A stretch of DNA of 5,287 nt, from contig JAPHUJ010000303.1 in NCBI GenBank assembly GCA_026193735.1, positions 1 through 5,287 on the forward strand, given 5' to 3'. Origin of the DNA: Sulfurovum sp. (GTDB lineage: Bacteria > Campylobacterota > Campylobacteria > Campylobacterales > Sulfurovaceae). The position numbers were made by a program, and so were the translations under genes. Position 1 is the first letter of the stretch. The number at the start of each line of letters is the position of its first letter. This document shows positions 1-5,287 of the stretch, piece after piece. The notes below the pieces were generated by a model. That model was not told the DNA's origin. It made no database searches and saw only the letters and a list, made by a program, of their open reading frames with translations.

Positions 1-1163
1 AAAAAGTTTTCAACAGAAAGTGGTGAGTAGAATTTCGCTGTTCCTCCTGTAGGAAGTGTGTGGTTAGGGCCTGCAACATAGTCACCTATAGGTTCTGGTG
101 TATTTTCCCCCAGAAAGATAGCTCCGGCATGTTTGATCTTGTCAAGTAAAGACATAGGATCCTTACTCAGAACCTCCAAGTGTTCCGGTGCGATCTCGTT
201 CATAAGAGCTATTGCTTCATCCATATCTTTTGCAACAATAATAGCACCTCTTTCCTCTATCGATTTTCTTGCTATCTCTTCACGTGAAAGCGTACAAAGG
301 AACTCTTCAACCTTATCGCTTACTTTATTGGCTAATTCTTCATCTGTAGTAATAAGGATGGAGCTTGCCATCTCGTCATGCTCTGCTTGAGAGAGTAGAT
401 CTATGGCTATATAGTCTTCTCTTCCCGTCTCATCTGCAAGTATACCAATTTCTGATGGTCCGGCTATCATATCTATATTTACTTCACCATACACTAACTT
501 TTTGGCCGTAGCTACAAAGATATTTCCTGGTCCAGTAATAACGTCAACTTTTGGGATAGTCTCAGTTCCATACGCCATAGCACCGATGGCAGAAGCACCA
601 CCTATCTTAAACACTTGTGTGACCTTACAAAGATGACAGGCAGCCAGTAATAATTCATTCAGTTCATTATCTGGAGCAGGTGTACATACGACTATCTCTT
701 CCACTCCTGCAACTTGCGCAGGGATGACATTCATAAGAAGTGAAGAGGGATATGCTGCTTTCCCTCCGGGTATATAAAGTCCTGCTCTATCTACAGCAGT
801 CACTTTTTGTCCCAAGATAGTCCCATTGGCTTCTTTGTCCATCCAGGTTTTTGGCATGAGCTTTTGGTGGTAACTTTCTATACGGTCATAAGCAAGGTGC
901 AGAGCATCACGAAGTTCAGGGTTAATCGCATCATAGGCTTTAGCCATGTCATCCGTAGAAACCAAAAGTGCTTCATCAGAGCTTGGCTCCCATCTGTCAA
1001 ACTTTGCTATTTGAGCTTTAACTGCACTATTTCCCTCAGACTGTATCTCTTTAAGTAAGCTCGAAACAATGCTTGTTACACCCTCGATGTCCATCTTACC
1101 ACGCTGAAGTAATTCGTCAAAATTTGCTTCAAATGTATCATCACTACTGTAAAATATTTTCAC
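1..1163 (-). CDS. hisD: Histidinol dehydrogenase, 3' end cut by the window edge
   Basis: HisD is a zinc enzyme that performs the last two steps of histidine synthesis, oxidising L-histidinol to L-histidine with two NAD+. The frame is open from a GTG at 1163 to the left edge, giving about 387 of the roughly 430 residues usual for the family. The family signature runs from about residue 230 (IDMIAGPSE) to QAEH at 259-262. Q259 and H262 fit the zinc ligands Gln259/His262 of the E. coli enzyme. APEHLE contains E327/H328, matching the catalytic Glu-His pair, and D361 in GDYVAGPNH matches the third zinc ligand. The last ligand, a His near residue 420, would lie beyond the edge. GLYIPGG lies at about 128-134. 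The GTG start is chosen because it overlaps the upstream stop (GTGA) and has an AAGGA six bases before it; no ATG lies near. No frameshift was seen. It looks functional and is probably translationally coupled to the preceding gene. Confidence 0.96.
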   Translation of the reverse strand, partial: MKIFYSSDDTFEANFDELLQRGKMDIEGVTSIVSSLLKEIQSEGNSAVKAQIAKFDRWEPSSDEALLVSTDDMAKAYDAINPELRDALHLAYDRIESYHQKLMPKTWMDKEANGTILGQKVTAVDRAGLYIPGGKAAYPSSLLMNVIPAQVAGVEEIVVCTPAPDNELNELLLAACHLCKVTQVFKIGGASAIGAMAYGTETIPKVDVITGPGNIFVATAKKLVYGEVNIDMIAGPSEIGILADETGREDYIAIDLLSQAEHDEMASSILITTDEELANKVSDKVEEFLCTLSREEIARKSIEERGAIIVAKDMDEAIALMNEIAPEHLEVLSKDPMSLLDKIKHAGAIFLGENTPEPIGDYVAGPNHTLPTGGTAKFYSPLSVENF

Positions 1164-2035
1164 AATATATCCTTATATTTTCGTTCATATCTTGGGAGCA
1201 TACTCTCATTGCCTAGCACCCCACCTTGATGGATATAGAGTGTAGGCGAAGTGAATACCTCAGGATGTTCAAGTAATACCCGCCACCCCAGTGGGTCATA
1301 AAGGAGGTCAAACTCCACTCCCGTTTGTTGCTGTAATTTTAGCCAAATTTTATAGTTTTCTTTATAAAGTTTCCCAAAATGATGTTTTTTCTCTAAACTT
1401 AATATCACAGGATGAATGTATTCATCCCTTTCTAACTCTAAAAACTGCCTTTTCAGATACTTCTCATCCCCTACGCACGGTGTAGTATATACATTGTCCG
1501 AATGAAGATGTTTTTGCAAAAAAAGTGCTGTTGTACCCGTACCGGAGGGCAAAAAAATATTTAACACTTTCATATCATTTTCTGTTTTCCATTGAAGTAT
1601 CTCTTCAGCCAATAATTTTACACCATATTCAGCTTCCTTCTGTCGTCCCCCCTCCTCTATAAAAAGAACATCTTTTGGGAAAGTATCAGGGACTATTCCT
1701 GCCTGTTCAGTGATCTTCATGCCATTATCTACAGCAGCTTTATAATTACCATGAGGGTATTCTTTCAAATAATCAGCGATATGGTCTACAAAATACTCAA
1801 ACTTCCACCCTTTTATTTTCGCTAGAACAGAAAGTGAATACATTGCATTGGATTGTGCAGAACCGTTGGAGACTATTTTGTTAATATTTGGAAATTCATT
1901 TTGAAGATAATAATAGAATTTGCGTGCTTTATTACCAGAGAAGTCTGGATGAACAAAGTCATCTCTTTTTAGAAAAAAAGAGTGACCTTCAAAAGTAATG
2001 GATTCTACCGGAGATGGGAAATTTAAAGTTTGCAT
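1160..2035 (-). CDS. PLP-dependent enzyme of the ACC deaminase / D-cysteine desulfhydrase family
   Basis: The protein is a 291-residue fold-type II PLP enzyme, shorter than typical members at about 325-340. SGNKARK (33-39) carries the likely PLP lysine K36. NGSAQSNAM (57-65) matches the GGxQSNxxR segment, whose serine (here S62) takes part in catalysis. EEGGRQKEAEYG (127-138) resembles the GGSN segment of DcyD. LPSGTGTT (162-169) is the glycine-rich phosphate-binding loop. FDLLYDPLGW (242-251) and YIHQGG (267-272) correspond to the two C-terminal active-site segments. By eye, the residues that separate ACC deaminase (Glu, Leu) from D-cysteine desulfhydrase (Ser, Thr) are D247 and Q270 here, so the substrate cannot be assigned; a C-S or C-N lyase acting on a small amino acid is the best guess. 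No signal peptide is seen, so it is likely cytoplasmic. An in-frame TGA at 2051-2053 rules out a longer start. Its stop overlaps the hisD start. Confidence 0.85.
   Translation of the reverse strand: MQTLNFPSPVESITFEGHSFFLKRDDFVHPDFSGNKARKFYYYLQNEFPNINKIVSNGSAQSNAMYSLSVLAKIKGWKFEYFVDHIADYLKEYPHGNYKAAVDNGMKITEQAGIVPDTFPKDVLFIEEGGRQKEAEYGVKLLAEEILQWKTENDMKVLNIFLPSGTGTTALFLQKHLHSDNVYTTPCVGDEKYLKRQFLELERDEYIHPVILSLEKKHHFGKLYKENYKIWLKLQQQTGVEFDLLYDPLGWRVLLEHPEVFTSPTLYIHQGGVLGNESMLPRYERKYKDIL
1170..1174 (-). promoter_or_regulatory. Ribosome binding site of hisD (AAGGA)
   Basis: On the minus strand AAGGA lies six bases before the GTG at 1163 and inside the 3' end of the upstream gene. It supports a non-ATG start for hisD that overlaps the upstream stop by four bases, an arrangement typical of translational coupling. 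Confidence 0.7.
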
Positions 2036-2041
2036 TTGTAG

Positions 2042-2064
2042 ATTCCCGGATCACGTCCGAGAAT
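2042..2064. repeat. REP-like imperfect palindrome between fbaA and the PLP-enzyme gene
   Basis: These 23 bases form a 9-pair stem with one internal C/A mismatch and a 5-base loop (ATTCCCGGA, then TCACG, then TCCGAGAAT). With its flanks, the minus-strand reading starting GTCATTCTCGGAC and ending TCCGGGAATC resembles dispersed GTCATTC...GGGAATC palindromes found in many proteobacterial genomes. It starts 14 bases after the fbaA stop and ends 6 bases before the next ATG. No U-rich run follows on either strand, so it is not a normal intrinsic terminator. It may protect the 3' end of the fbaA message or mask the next gene's ribosome binding site. Copy number in the genome cannot be judged from one copy. 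Confidence 0.6.
2044..2047 (-). promoter_or_regulatory. Weak Shine-Dalgarno (GGGA) of the PLP-enzyme gene, inside the hairpin stem
   Basis: GGGA, eight bases before the ATG at 2035, is the only purine-rich SD-like string upstream of this start. It is part of the 3' arm of the REP-like stem on the minus-strand transcript, so the folded hairpin would hide it. The other genes in the window have clear AGGA, GAGGA or AGGG sites outside any obvious stem. Confidence 0.4.
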
Positions 2065-2078
2065 GACGAGTATCTGTA

Positions 2079-3152
2079 TTAATTTCTATTTAGGCAGTTA
2101 AGATCATCAAACGCTTGTTCAAGTCTGGCTACCATAGAAAGTTCTGCTGCTCTAAGCCATTTACGTGGATCGTAATGACTTTTGTTTGGTTTATCCTCGC
2201 CTTCAGGATTACCTATCTGACCTTGTAAATAATCTTTATGCTTATTCACATATCCTCTTACACCATCCCAAAATGCCCACTGAGTATCAGTGTCAATGTT
2301 CATTTTGATAGCTCCATAAGAGATAGCCTCACGAATGTCTTTAAGCTCTGATCCTGAACCACCATGGAAAACAAAATCAACCGGTTTGCTATCTGTATTG
2401 AGCTTTTCTTGAATGTATTTTTGTGAATTGTCCAATATTTTAGGCGTCAGGCTAACGTTACCTGGTTTATATACACCATGCACATTCCCAAATGATGCAG
2501 CTATCGTAAATTTGTCAGAGACTTTCATAAGTTCTTCATAGGCATAAGCAACCTCTTCTGGCTGTGTATACAATAGTGAATTATCTATGTCTGTATTATC
2601 TACACCATCTTCTTCTCCACCTGTAACGCCAAGTTCTATCTCAAGTGTCATACCCATTTTAGACATACGCTCTAAATATGCTTTACATGTAGCGATGTTC
2701 TCTTCAATAGGCTCTTCAGAAAGATCAAGCATATGAGAAGAGAAAAGCGGAACCCCATACGTATTGAAATGTTCTTCACTGGCATCCAGTAATGCATCTA
2801 TCCAAGGAAGAAGTTTTCGTGCAGCATGGTCCGTATGGAGTACAACAGGTACACCATACGCTTTAGCAACAGTATGTACATGTTTCGCCCCAGAGATAGT
2901 CCCCAGTATAGCACCTACACCAGAAGGTAGCCCTTGACCTGCATAATACGCTCCGCCACCGTTAGAGAACTGAACAATGACAGGTGAATTGACATTTTTA
3001 GCCGCTTCAAGTACGGCATTGATAGACGTTGTACTCACTACGTTAACAGCAGGTATAGCAAAACCTTCTTCTTTTGCAATTTTAAACATCTTTTGAAGGT
3101 CATTACCCGTGACAACTCCCGCTTCAACTACATCTAATACTTTTGTAGACAT
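2079..3152 (-). CDS. fbaA: Class II fructose-bisphosphate aldolase
   Basis: This zinc-dependent aldolase cleaves fructose 1,6-bisphosphate to dihydroxyacetone phosphate and glyceraldehyde 3-phosphate, or makes it in gluconeogenesis, in the cytoplasm. At 357 residues it is close in length to E. coli FbaA (359), and it is of the class IIA long type. HTDH at 106-109 gives the catalytic D108 and zinc ligand H109; IELGVTGGEED (172-182) gives E173 and the E180/E181 pair of the flexible loop; SFGNVHG (220-226) gives H225; FHGGSGS (262-268) gives H263 and the phosphate-binding glycines; KMNIDTDTQ (283-291) gives N285. All are one less than the usual E. coli numbers, so every key residue is present. 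GAGGA eight bases before the ATG supports the start. It follows the 161-residue protein gene by 22 nt. An aldolase next to a PEB4-type chaperone is a known Campylobacterota arrangement. In an autotroph it would serve mainly gluconeogenesis; that is inference. Confidence 0.98.
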   Translation of the reverse strand: MSTKVLDVVEAGVVTGNDLQKMFKIAKEEGFAIPAVNVVSTTSINAVLEAAKNVNSPVIVQFSNGGGAYYAGQGLPSGVGAILGTISGAKHVHTVAKAYGVPVVLHTDHAARKLLPWIDALLDASEEHFNTYGVPLFSSHMLDLSEEPIEENIATCKAYLERMSKMGMTLEIELGVTGGEEDGVDNTDIDNSLLYTQPEEVAYAYEELMKVSDKFTIAASFGNVHGVYKPGNVSLTPKILDNSQKYIQEKLNTDSKPVDFVFHGGSGSELKDIREAISYGAIKMNIDTDTQWAFWDGVRGYVNKHKDYLQGQIGNPEGEDKPNKSHYDPRKWLRAAELSMVARLEQAFDDLNCLNRN

Positions 3153-3174
3153 TTACAACTTCCTCTTTATAGAA

Positions 3175-3660
3175 TTATTTTACTTTTATTTGAGCACTTT
3201 TCATCAATTTACTTACAACTTTTTCTTGGGCGAGTTGCATTTTAATATTATTTTTTACTGCATCAAATGCTGGTATTTTTTGTGTACTCTTCGCATCTTC
3301 TGCTGCTTTTTTCATTTTATTATATGCATCTTCTGCCTCTTTATCAGAAACTTCTGTTGTTGACATTTCTTTCTGCATCCAAAAACCTGCAAGTGCAGCT
3401 TCTTTTTCTTTATCTGTTAAACTTTTTTTTGATTCTGCTGCTACCAATCTAGCTGGTGCCATCATTTCAATGAGTTGTTTTTTACCATCAGCTGGAAGTT
3501 TTTCCCAAGTCATCTTACCTTTTGTAAGTGTATTGAGTGCATTATTCGCTTCTTCTACAGTAATTGTCATACCATTGACTGTTCCTGCTGTTGTAGCAGC
3601 TGCTGCATAATTTGTTGCAAGTGCTAATGTTAACCCTAATATAATAAACGTTTTTTTCAT
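3175..3660 (-). CDS. Small secreted SurA/PEB4-like chaperone-domain protein lacking the PPIase domain
   Basis: The gene encodes a 161-residue protein with a Sec signal peptide (MKK, hydrophobic 5-18, likely cut after the Ala run at 19-22). TVNGMTIT (27-34) matches the start of the SurA-N-like domain in the upstream PPIase (TVNGKNIT). FWMQKE (93-98) and VSDKEAEDAY (104-113) match MWMKTQ and VSDSEAKAFY there. After Y113 the parvulin domain is absent: 19 residues later FDAVKNNI (132-139) resumes the PPIase C-terminal helix (YETVKDKI). This suggests a folding or holding chaperone with no isomerase activity, in the periplasm; the function is inferred. It is closest to the adjacent 203-residue protein, sharing WMQKE, IP.F..(V/I)K and KLMK...IKV. 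Lysine- and alanine-rich and without cysteine, it is no lipoprotein. AAGGAA seven bases before the ATG is the likely ribosome site. An A8 tract lies in the coding strand at 3423-3430. Confidence 0.85.
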   Translation of the reverse strand: MKKTFIILGLTLALATNYAAAATTAGTVNGMTITVEEANNALNTLTKGKMTWEKLPADGKKQLIEMMAPARLVAAESKKSLTDKEKEAALAGFWMQKEMSTTEVSDKEAEDAYNKMKKAAEDAKSTQKIPAFDAVKNNIKMQLAQEKVVSKLMKSAQIKVK

Positions 3661-3732
3661 TCCCTATTTCCTTTTTTATAATGTTGTGTGTATTCTACCT
3701 AATATTTACCAATTACTGAGTAATAAACTTCT

Positions 3733-4344
3733 TTACTGTACTTTTATTTCTACGTCTTTCATGAGTTTACCGATCAGTGTCTTCTCGATCATTTGAATTT
3801 TAAGTTTATCTTTAATATTTTCAAATGGAGGGATGTTCCCTGTAGCATTATTCTCTTGTGCTTGTTGTTTTAACTGATTATAGACTTGCATAGCCTGTTC
3901 ATCTGTAATCTTGATCTTAAGGGCTTCTTTTTGCATCCACATACGTGTGTACACTGCTTCCTTTTCTGTTTCAGACAATTCTTTTTGGGCAGCGTCTTGT
4001 ACAATGACAGGAAGTGCTAATTCTTGAATAAGTCGTGAACGTTGAGCAGGAGGCAAATAATCAAAATCCGTTATTTTCCCCTGTGTACGCTGTTTAAGGT
4101 AAGCATCTGCATCTTTTTTAATGATCTTATGGCCATTCACTGTAGCGATAACTGCTTTACTGGATCTTGTTTTTTTTATCTTCGGTACAGGTTTTGCATC
4201 GAGATTGATATTACTAAGATTCACCATAGATGGTGAATCTTTCTCATTTAACATATTGGTTAAACTGTTTTTTAAATCATCCGCAGATACTGAATTTGCC
4301 AATAAACCAAATGATACTCCCCAAAGAACAAAAAATTTCTTCAT
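3733..4344 (-). CDS. Secreted SurA/PEB4-like chaperone-domain protein lacking the PPIase domain, with N-terminal linker
   Basis: The 203-residue product has a Sec signal peptide (MKKFF, hydrophobic to about 19, SVSA cut before D22). Residues 22-63 are an extra segment rich in Asn, Ser and Lys with a basic KIKKTRSSK (55-63), absent from both neighbours and probably disordered. The shared domain begins at ATVNGHKI (67-74), then LPPAQRSRLI (97-106), MWMQKE (135-140), ITDEQAMQVY (146-155), and resumes at FENIKDKL (174-181), ending in KLMKDVEIKVQ. The roughly 100-residue parvulin domain of the upstream protein is missing. A periplasmic chaperone or chaperone partner is likely; no catalytic residue is expected. 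AGGGAA six bases before the ATG supports the start. It lies 30 nt after the PPIase gene and 72 nt before the 161-residue paralogue. Database hits may call it a peptidyl-prolyl isomerase or SurA N-terminal protein, but the former would be misleading. Confidence 0.84.
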   Translation of the reverse strand: MKKFFVLWGVSFGLLANSVSADDLKNSLTNMLNEKDSPSMVNLSNINLDAKPVPKIKKTRSSKAVIATVNGHKIIKKDADAYLKQRTQGKITDFDYLPPAQRSRLIQELALPVIVQDAAQKELSETEKEAVYTRMWMQKEALKIKITDEQAMQVYNQLKQQAQENNATGNIPPFENIKDKLKIQMIEKTLIGKLMKDVEIKVQ

Positions 4345-4374
4345 ACTGTTTTCCCTATTTTAATCACTGAAAGA

Positions 4375-5223
4375 TTACTTTTTAGTCGCATTTACATCAC
4401 TTGACATATCAACAATTTTAGCTTTTCTTTTAAGTTCTTTTGCCACTTCTGTAATCTTGGCAGTAAACTGCTGTTGCTTTAGTGAAGTGATGATCTTATC
4501 TTTCACTGTTTCGTAAGCAGTAGGTTTCGCTTCTGACTTCGTTTCAAGGTAAATTACATGATAACCAAACTGTGTTTTAACAGGCTTAGTCGTTATTTGA
4601 CCATCTTCAAGTGCCCATACTGCTTTTGAAAACTCTGGAACCATCTGACCTTTGGTAAAAGTACCAAGATCTCCACCATTTTTAGCAGAAGGACCTGTAG
4701 ACTTTACTTTAGCCAATTCAATAAACTTTGCCTTCAGTGCTTCACCCTTGAGTGTTTTTAGTGTATCAATGATATCTTGTGCATCTTTTTCATTTTCAAC
4801 TAAAATATGTCTTGCATGCATAGATGCAGGCTCCATAAATTTTGCAGCATTTTTTTCATAAAATGCTTTTGCCTCACTGTCACTCACGATCGCATTATCC
4901 ATCTGTGTTTTCATCCACATGTTTACTAAAAGTTCATCTTTTATCTTTTCCATATTTCTTTTAAATTCAGGCTTTTTGTCTATACCTTCTTGTGCTGCAA
5001 GTTCTGTGAAAAGTACTTTTTCCACCAGTCTGTCTGTAACCATTTTTTTCTCAGCTGGAGTGAGATTCATAAAGTTTGCCTGAGGAGCAGAAGCAGCAAC
5101 AAATGCTTGCGCATCTTGTTTTGTGATATTTTTTCCATTTACAGTTACAAGTATATCTGATGCTACAACTGATGTAGCCATTACAGCAACGGCAAGTAGT
5201 GAAGTTTTTGCTAATTTCAACAT
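4375..5223 (-). CDS. Periplasmic parvulin-type peptidyl-prolyl cis-trans isomerase / chaperone (PEB4/SurA-like)
   Basis: This is a 282-residue secreted foldase. The signal peptide is at 1-21 or 22 (hydrophobic 8-20, VVA-S). An N-terminal SurA-like helical domain follows, with TVNGKNIT at 27-34, NLTPAEKK at 53-60, NMWMKTQ at 101-107 and VSDSEAKAFYEKN at 113-125. The parvulin domain spans about 130-230, with the hallmarks HARHILV (136-142), GGDLGTF (183-189), MVPEFSKAVWAL (194-205) and QFGYHVIYL (218-226); H139 and H222 fit the conserved histidines. A C-terminal helix (237-271) returns to the chaperone domain, as in the known PEB4 structure, and a short hydrophilic tail ends it. The family isomerises X-Pro bonds and helps outer-membrane proteins cross the periplasm. 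Length is close to C. jejuni PEB4 (about 273), also called Cbf2, and that gene likewise sits by fba. AAGGA nine bases before the ATG supports the start. It is the first gene of the run visible here. Confidence 0.95.
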   Translation of the reverse strand: MLKLAKTSLLAVAVMATSVVASDILVTVNGKNITKQDAQAFVAASAPQANFMNLTPAEKKMVTDRLVEKVLFTELAAQEGIDKKPEFKRNMEKIKDELLVNMWMKTQMDNAIVSDSEAKAFYEKNAAKFMEPASMHARHILVENEKDAQDIIDTLKTLKGEALKAKFIELAKVKSTGPSAKNGGDLGTFTKGQMVPEFSKAVWALEDGQITTKPVKTQFGYHVIYLETKSEAKPTAYETVKDKIITSLKQQQFTAKITEVAKELKRKAKIVDMSSDVNATKK

Positions 5224-5258
5224 TTTGAATAATCCTTAGGTATTTAAATTTAAGAAGA

Positions 5259-5264
5259 AGTATA
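5259..5264 (-). promoter_or_regulatory. Possible -10 box (TATACT) upstream of the PPIase gene
   Basis: The minus-strand hexamer TATACT sits 35 bases before the ATG at 5223 and would give a leader of about 28 nt. No good -35 is seen, which fits the known weak -35 of Campylobacterota sigma-70 promoters but also means the call rests on six bases in AT-rich DNA. The rest of 5224-5287 holds only the ribosome site at 5233-5237 and no gene. Confidence 0.3.
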
Positions 5265-5287
5265 TCCCTCTTGGGTAAATCATTTAT

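Noticed and set aside
133..390. Plus-strand 85-residue open frame
   Set aside because: It lies wholly antisense to hisD, whose protein has all the expected motifs; no ribosome site or family resemblance was seen. The other plus-strand frames across the window are similarly antisense to real genes.
2042..2064. The fbaA downstream palindrome considered as a rho-independent terminator
   Set aside because: The stem has a mismatch and no U-rich tail follows on the transcript, and the next gene begins within six bases.
3692..3697. TAGAAT on the minus strand in the 72-nt gap upstream of the 161-residue protein gene, a possible -10 box
   Set aside because: There is no -35 partner at a usable distance and the DNA is AT-rich, so chance hexamers are common. 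An internal promoter here is possible but not supported.
3661..3732. 72-nt gap examined for a terminator or small RNA
   Set aside because: No stem followed by a U-run was found on either strand. It holds only the AAGGAA ribosome site (3668-3672) of the following gene.
3175..4344. The two short secreted proteins considered as pseudogene fragments of the PPIase
   Set aside because: Both have intact signal peptides, ribosome sites, uninterrupted frames and conserved C-terminal helices across a clean domain gap, which fits real genes better than decay.
5244..5253. TTAAATTTAA perfect 10-base palindrome in the PPIase leader
   Set aside because: It is made of A and T only in an AT-rich leader, so it is likely chance; no second copy or known operator match was seen.
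5266..5275. CCC-TCTT-GGG mini inverted repeat near the right edge
   Set aside because: A three-pair stem is too short to support an operator or terminator call, and its upstream context is outside the window.

Overview
The window looks like a stretch of AT-rich chromosome from a member of the Campylobacterota (former Epsilonproteobacteria), most likely a Sulfurovum- or Sulfurimonas-like organism. The main clue is a PEB4/SurA-type periplasmic peptidyl-prolyl isomerase gene just upstream of a class II fructose-bisphosphate aldolase. As I recall it, Campylobacter jejuni has the same pairing (peb4/Cj0596 next to fba/Cj0597). The genus is inference; no rRNA or tRNA gene is present to confirm it.

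All six genes are on the minus strand, so transcription runs from the right edge to the left edge. In that order they are: (1) a full-length secreted parvulin-type PPIase/chaperone, 4375-5223; (2) a 203-residue secreted protein, 3733-4344, and (3) a 161-residue secreted protein, 3175-3660, both resembling the chaperone part of gene 1 with the PPIase domain missing; (4) fbaA, 2079-3152; (5) a PLP-dependent enzyme of the ACC deaminase/D-cysteine desulfhydrase family, 1160-2035; (6) hisD, entering at 1163 from a GTG start and running off the left edge with about 387 codons present. Gaps are 30, 72, 22 and 43 nt, and genes 5 and 6 overlap by 4 nt (GTGA). No convincing intrinsic terminator lies between any two genes, so a single operon or a set of nested transcripts is plausible.

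The first three genes would act in the periplasm on outer-membrane or secreted protein folding. The last three are cytoplasmic metabolic enzymes: glycolysis/gluconeogenesis, PLP amino-acid chemistry and histidine synthesis. I see no direct functional link between the two halves.

The points most worth a second look are the two PPIase-less paralogues next to their apparent full-length relative, which share an identical spacing across the missing domain; a REP-like imperfect palindrome between fbaA and the PLP-enzyme gene that contains the only Shine-Dalgarno-like bases of the latter; and specificity positions in the PLP enzyme that fit neither ACC deaminase nor D-cysteine desulfhydrase. No mobile element, CRISPR array, RNA gene or clearly foreign DNA was seen.
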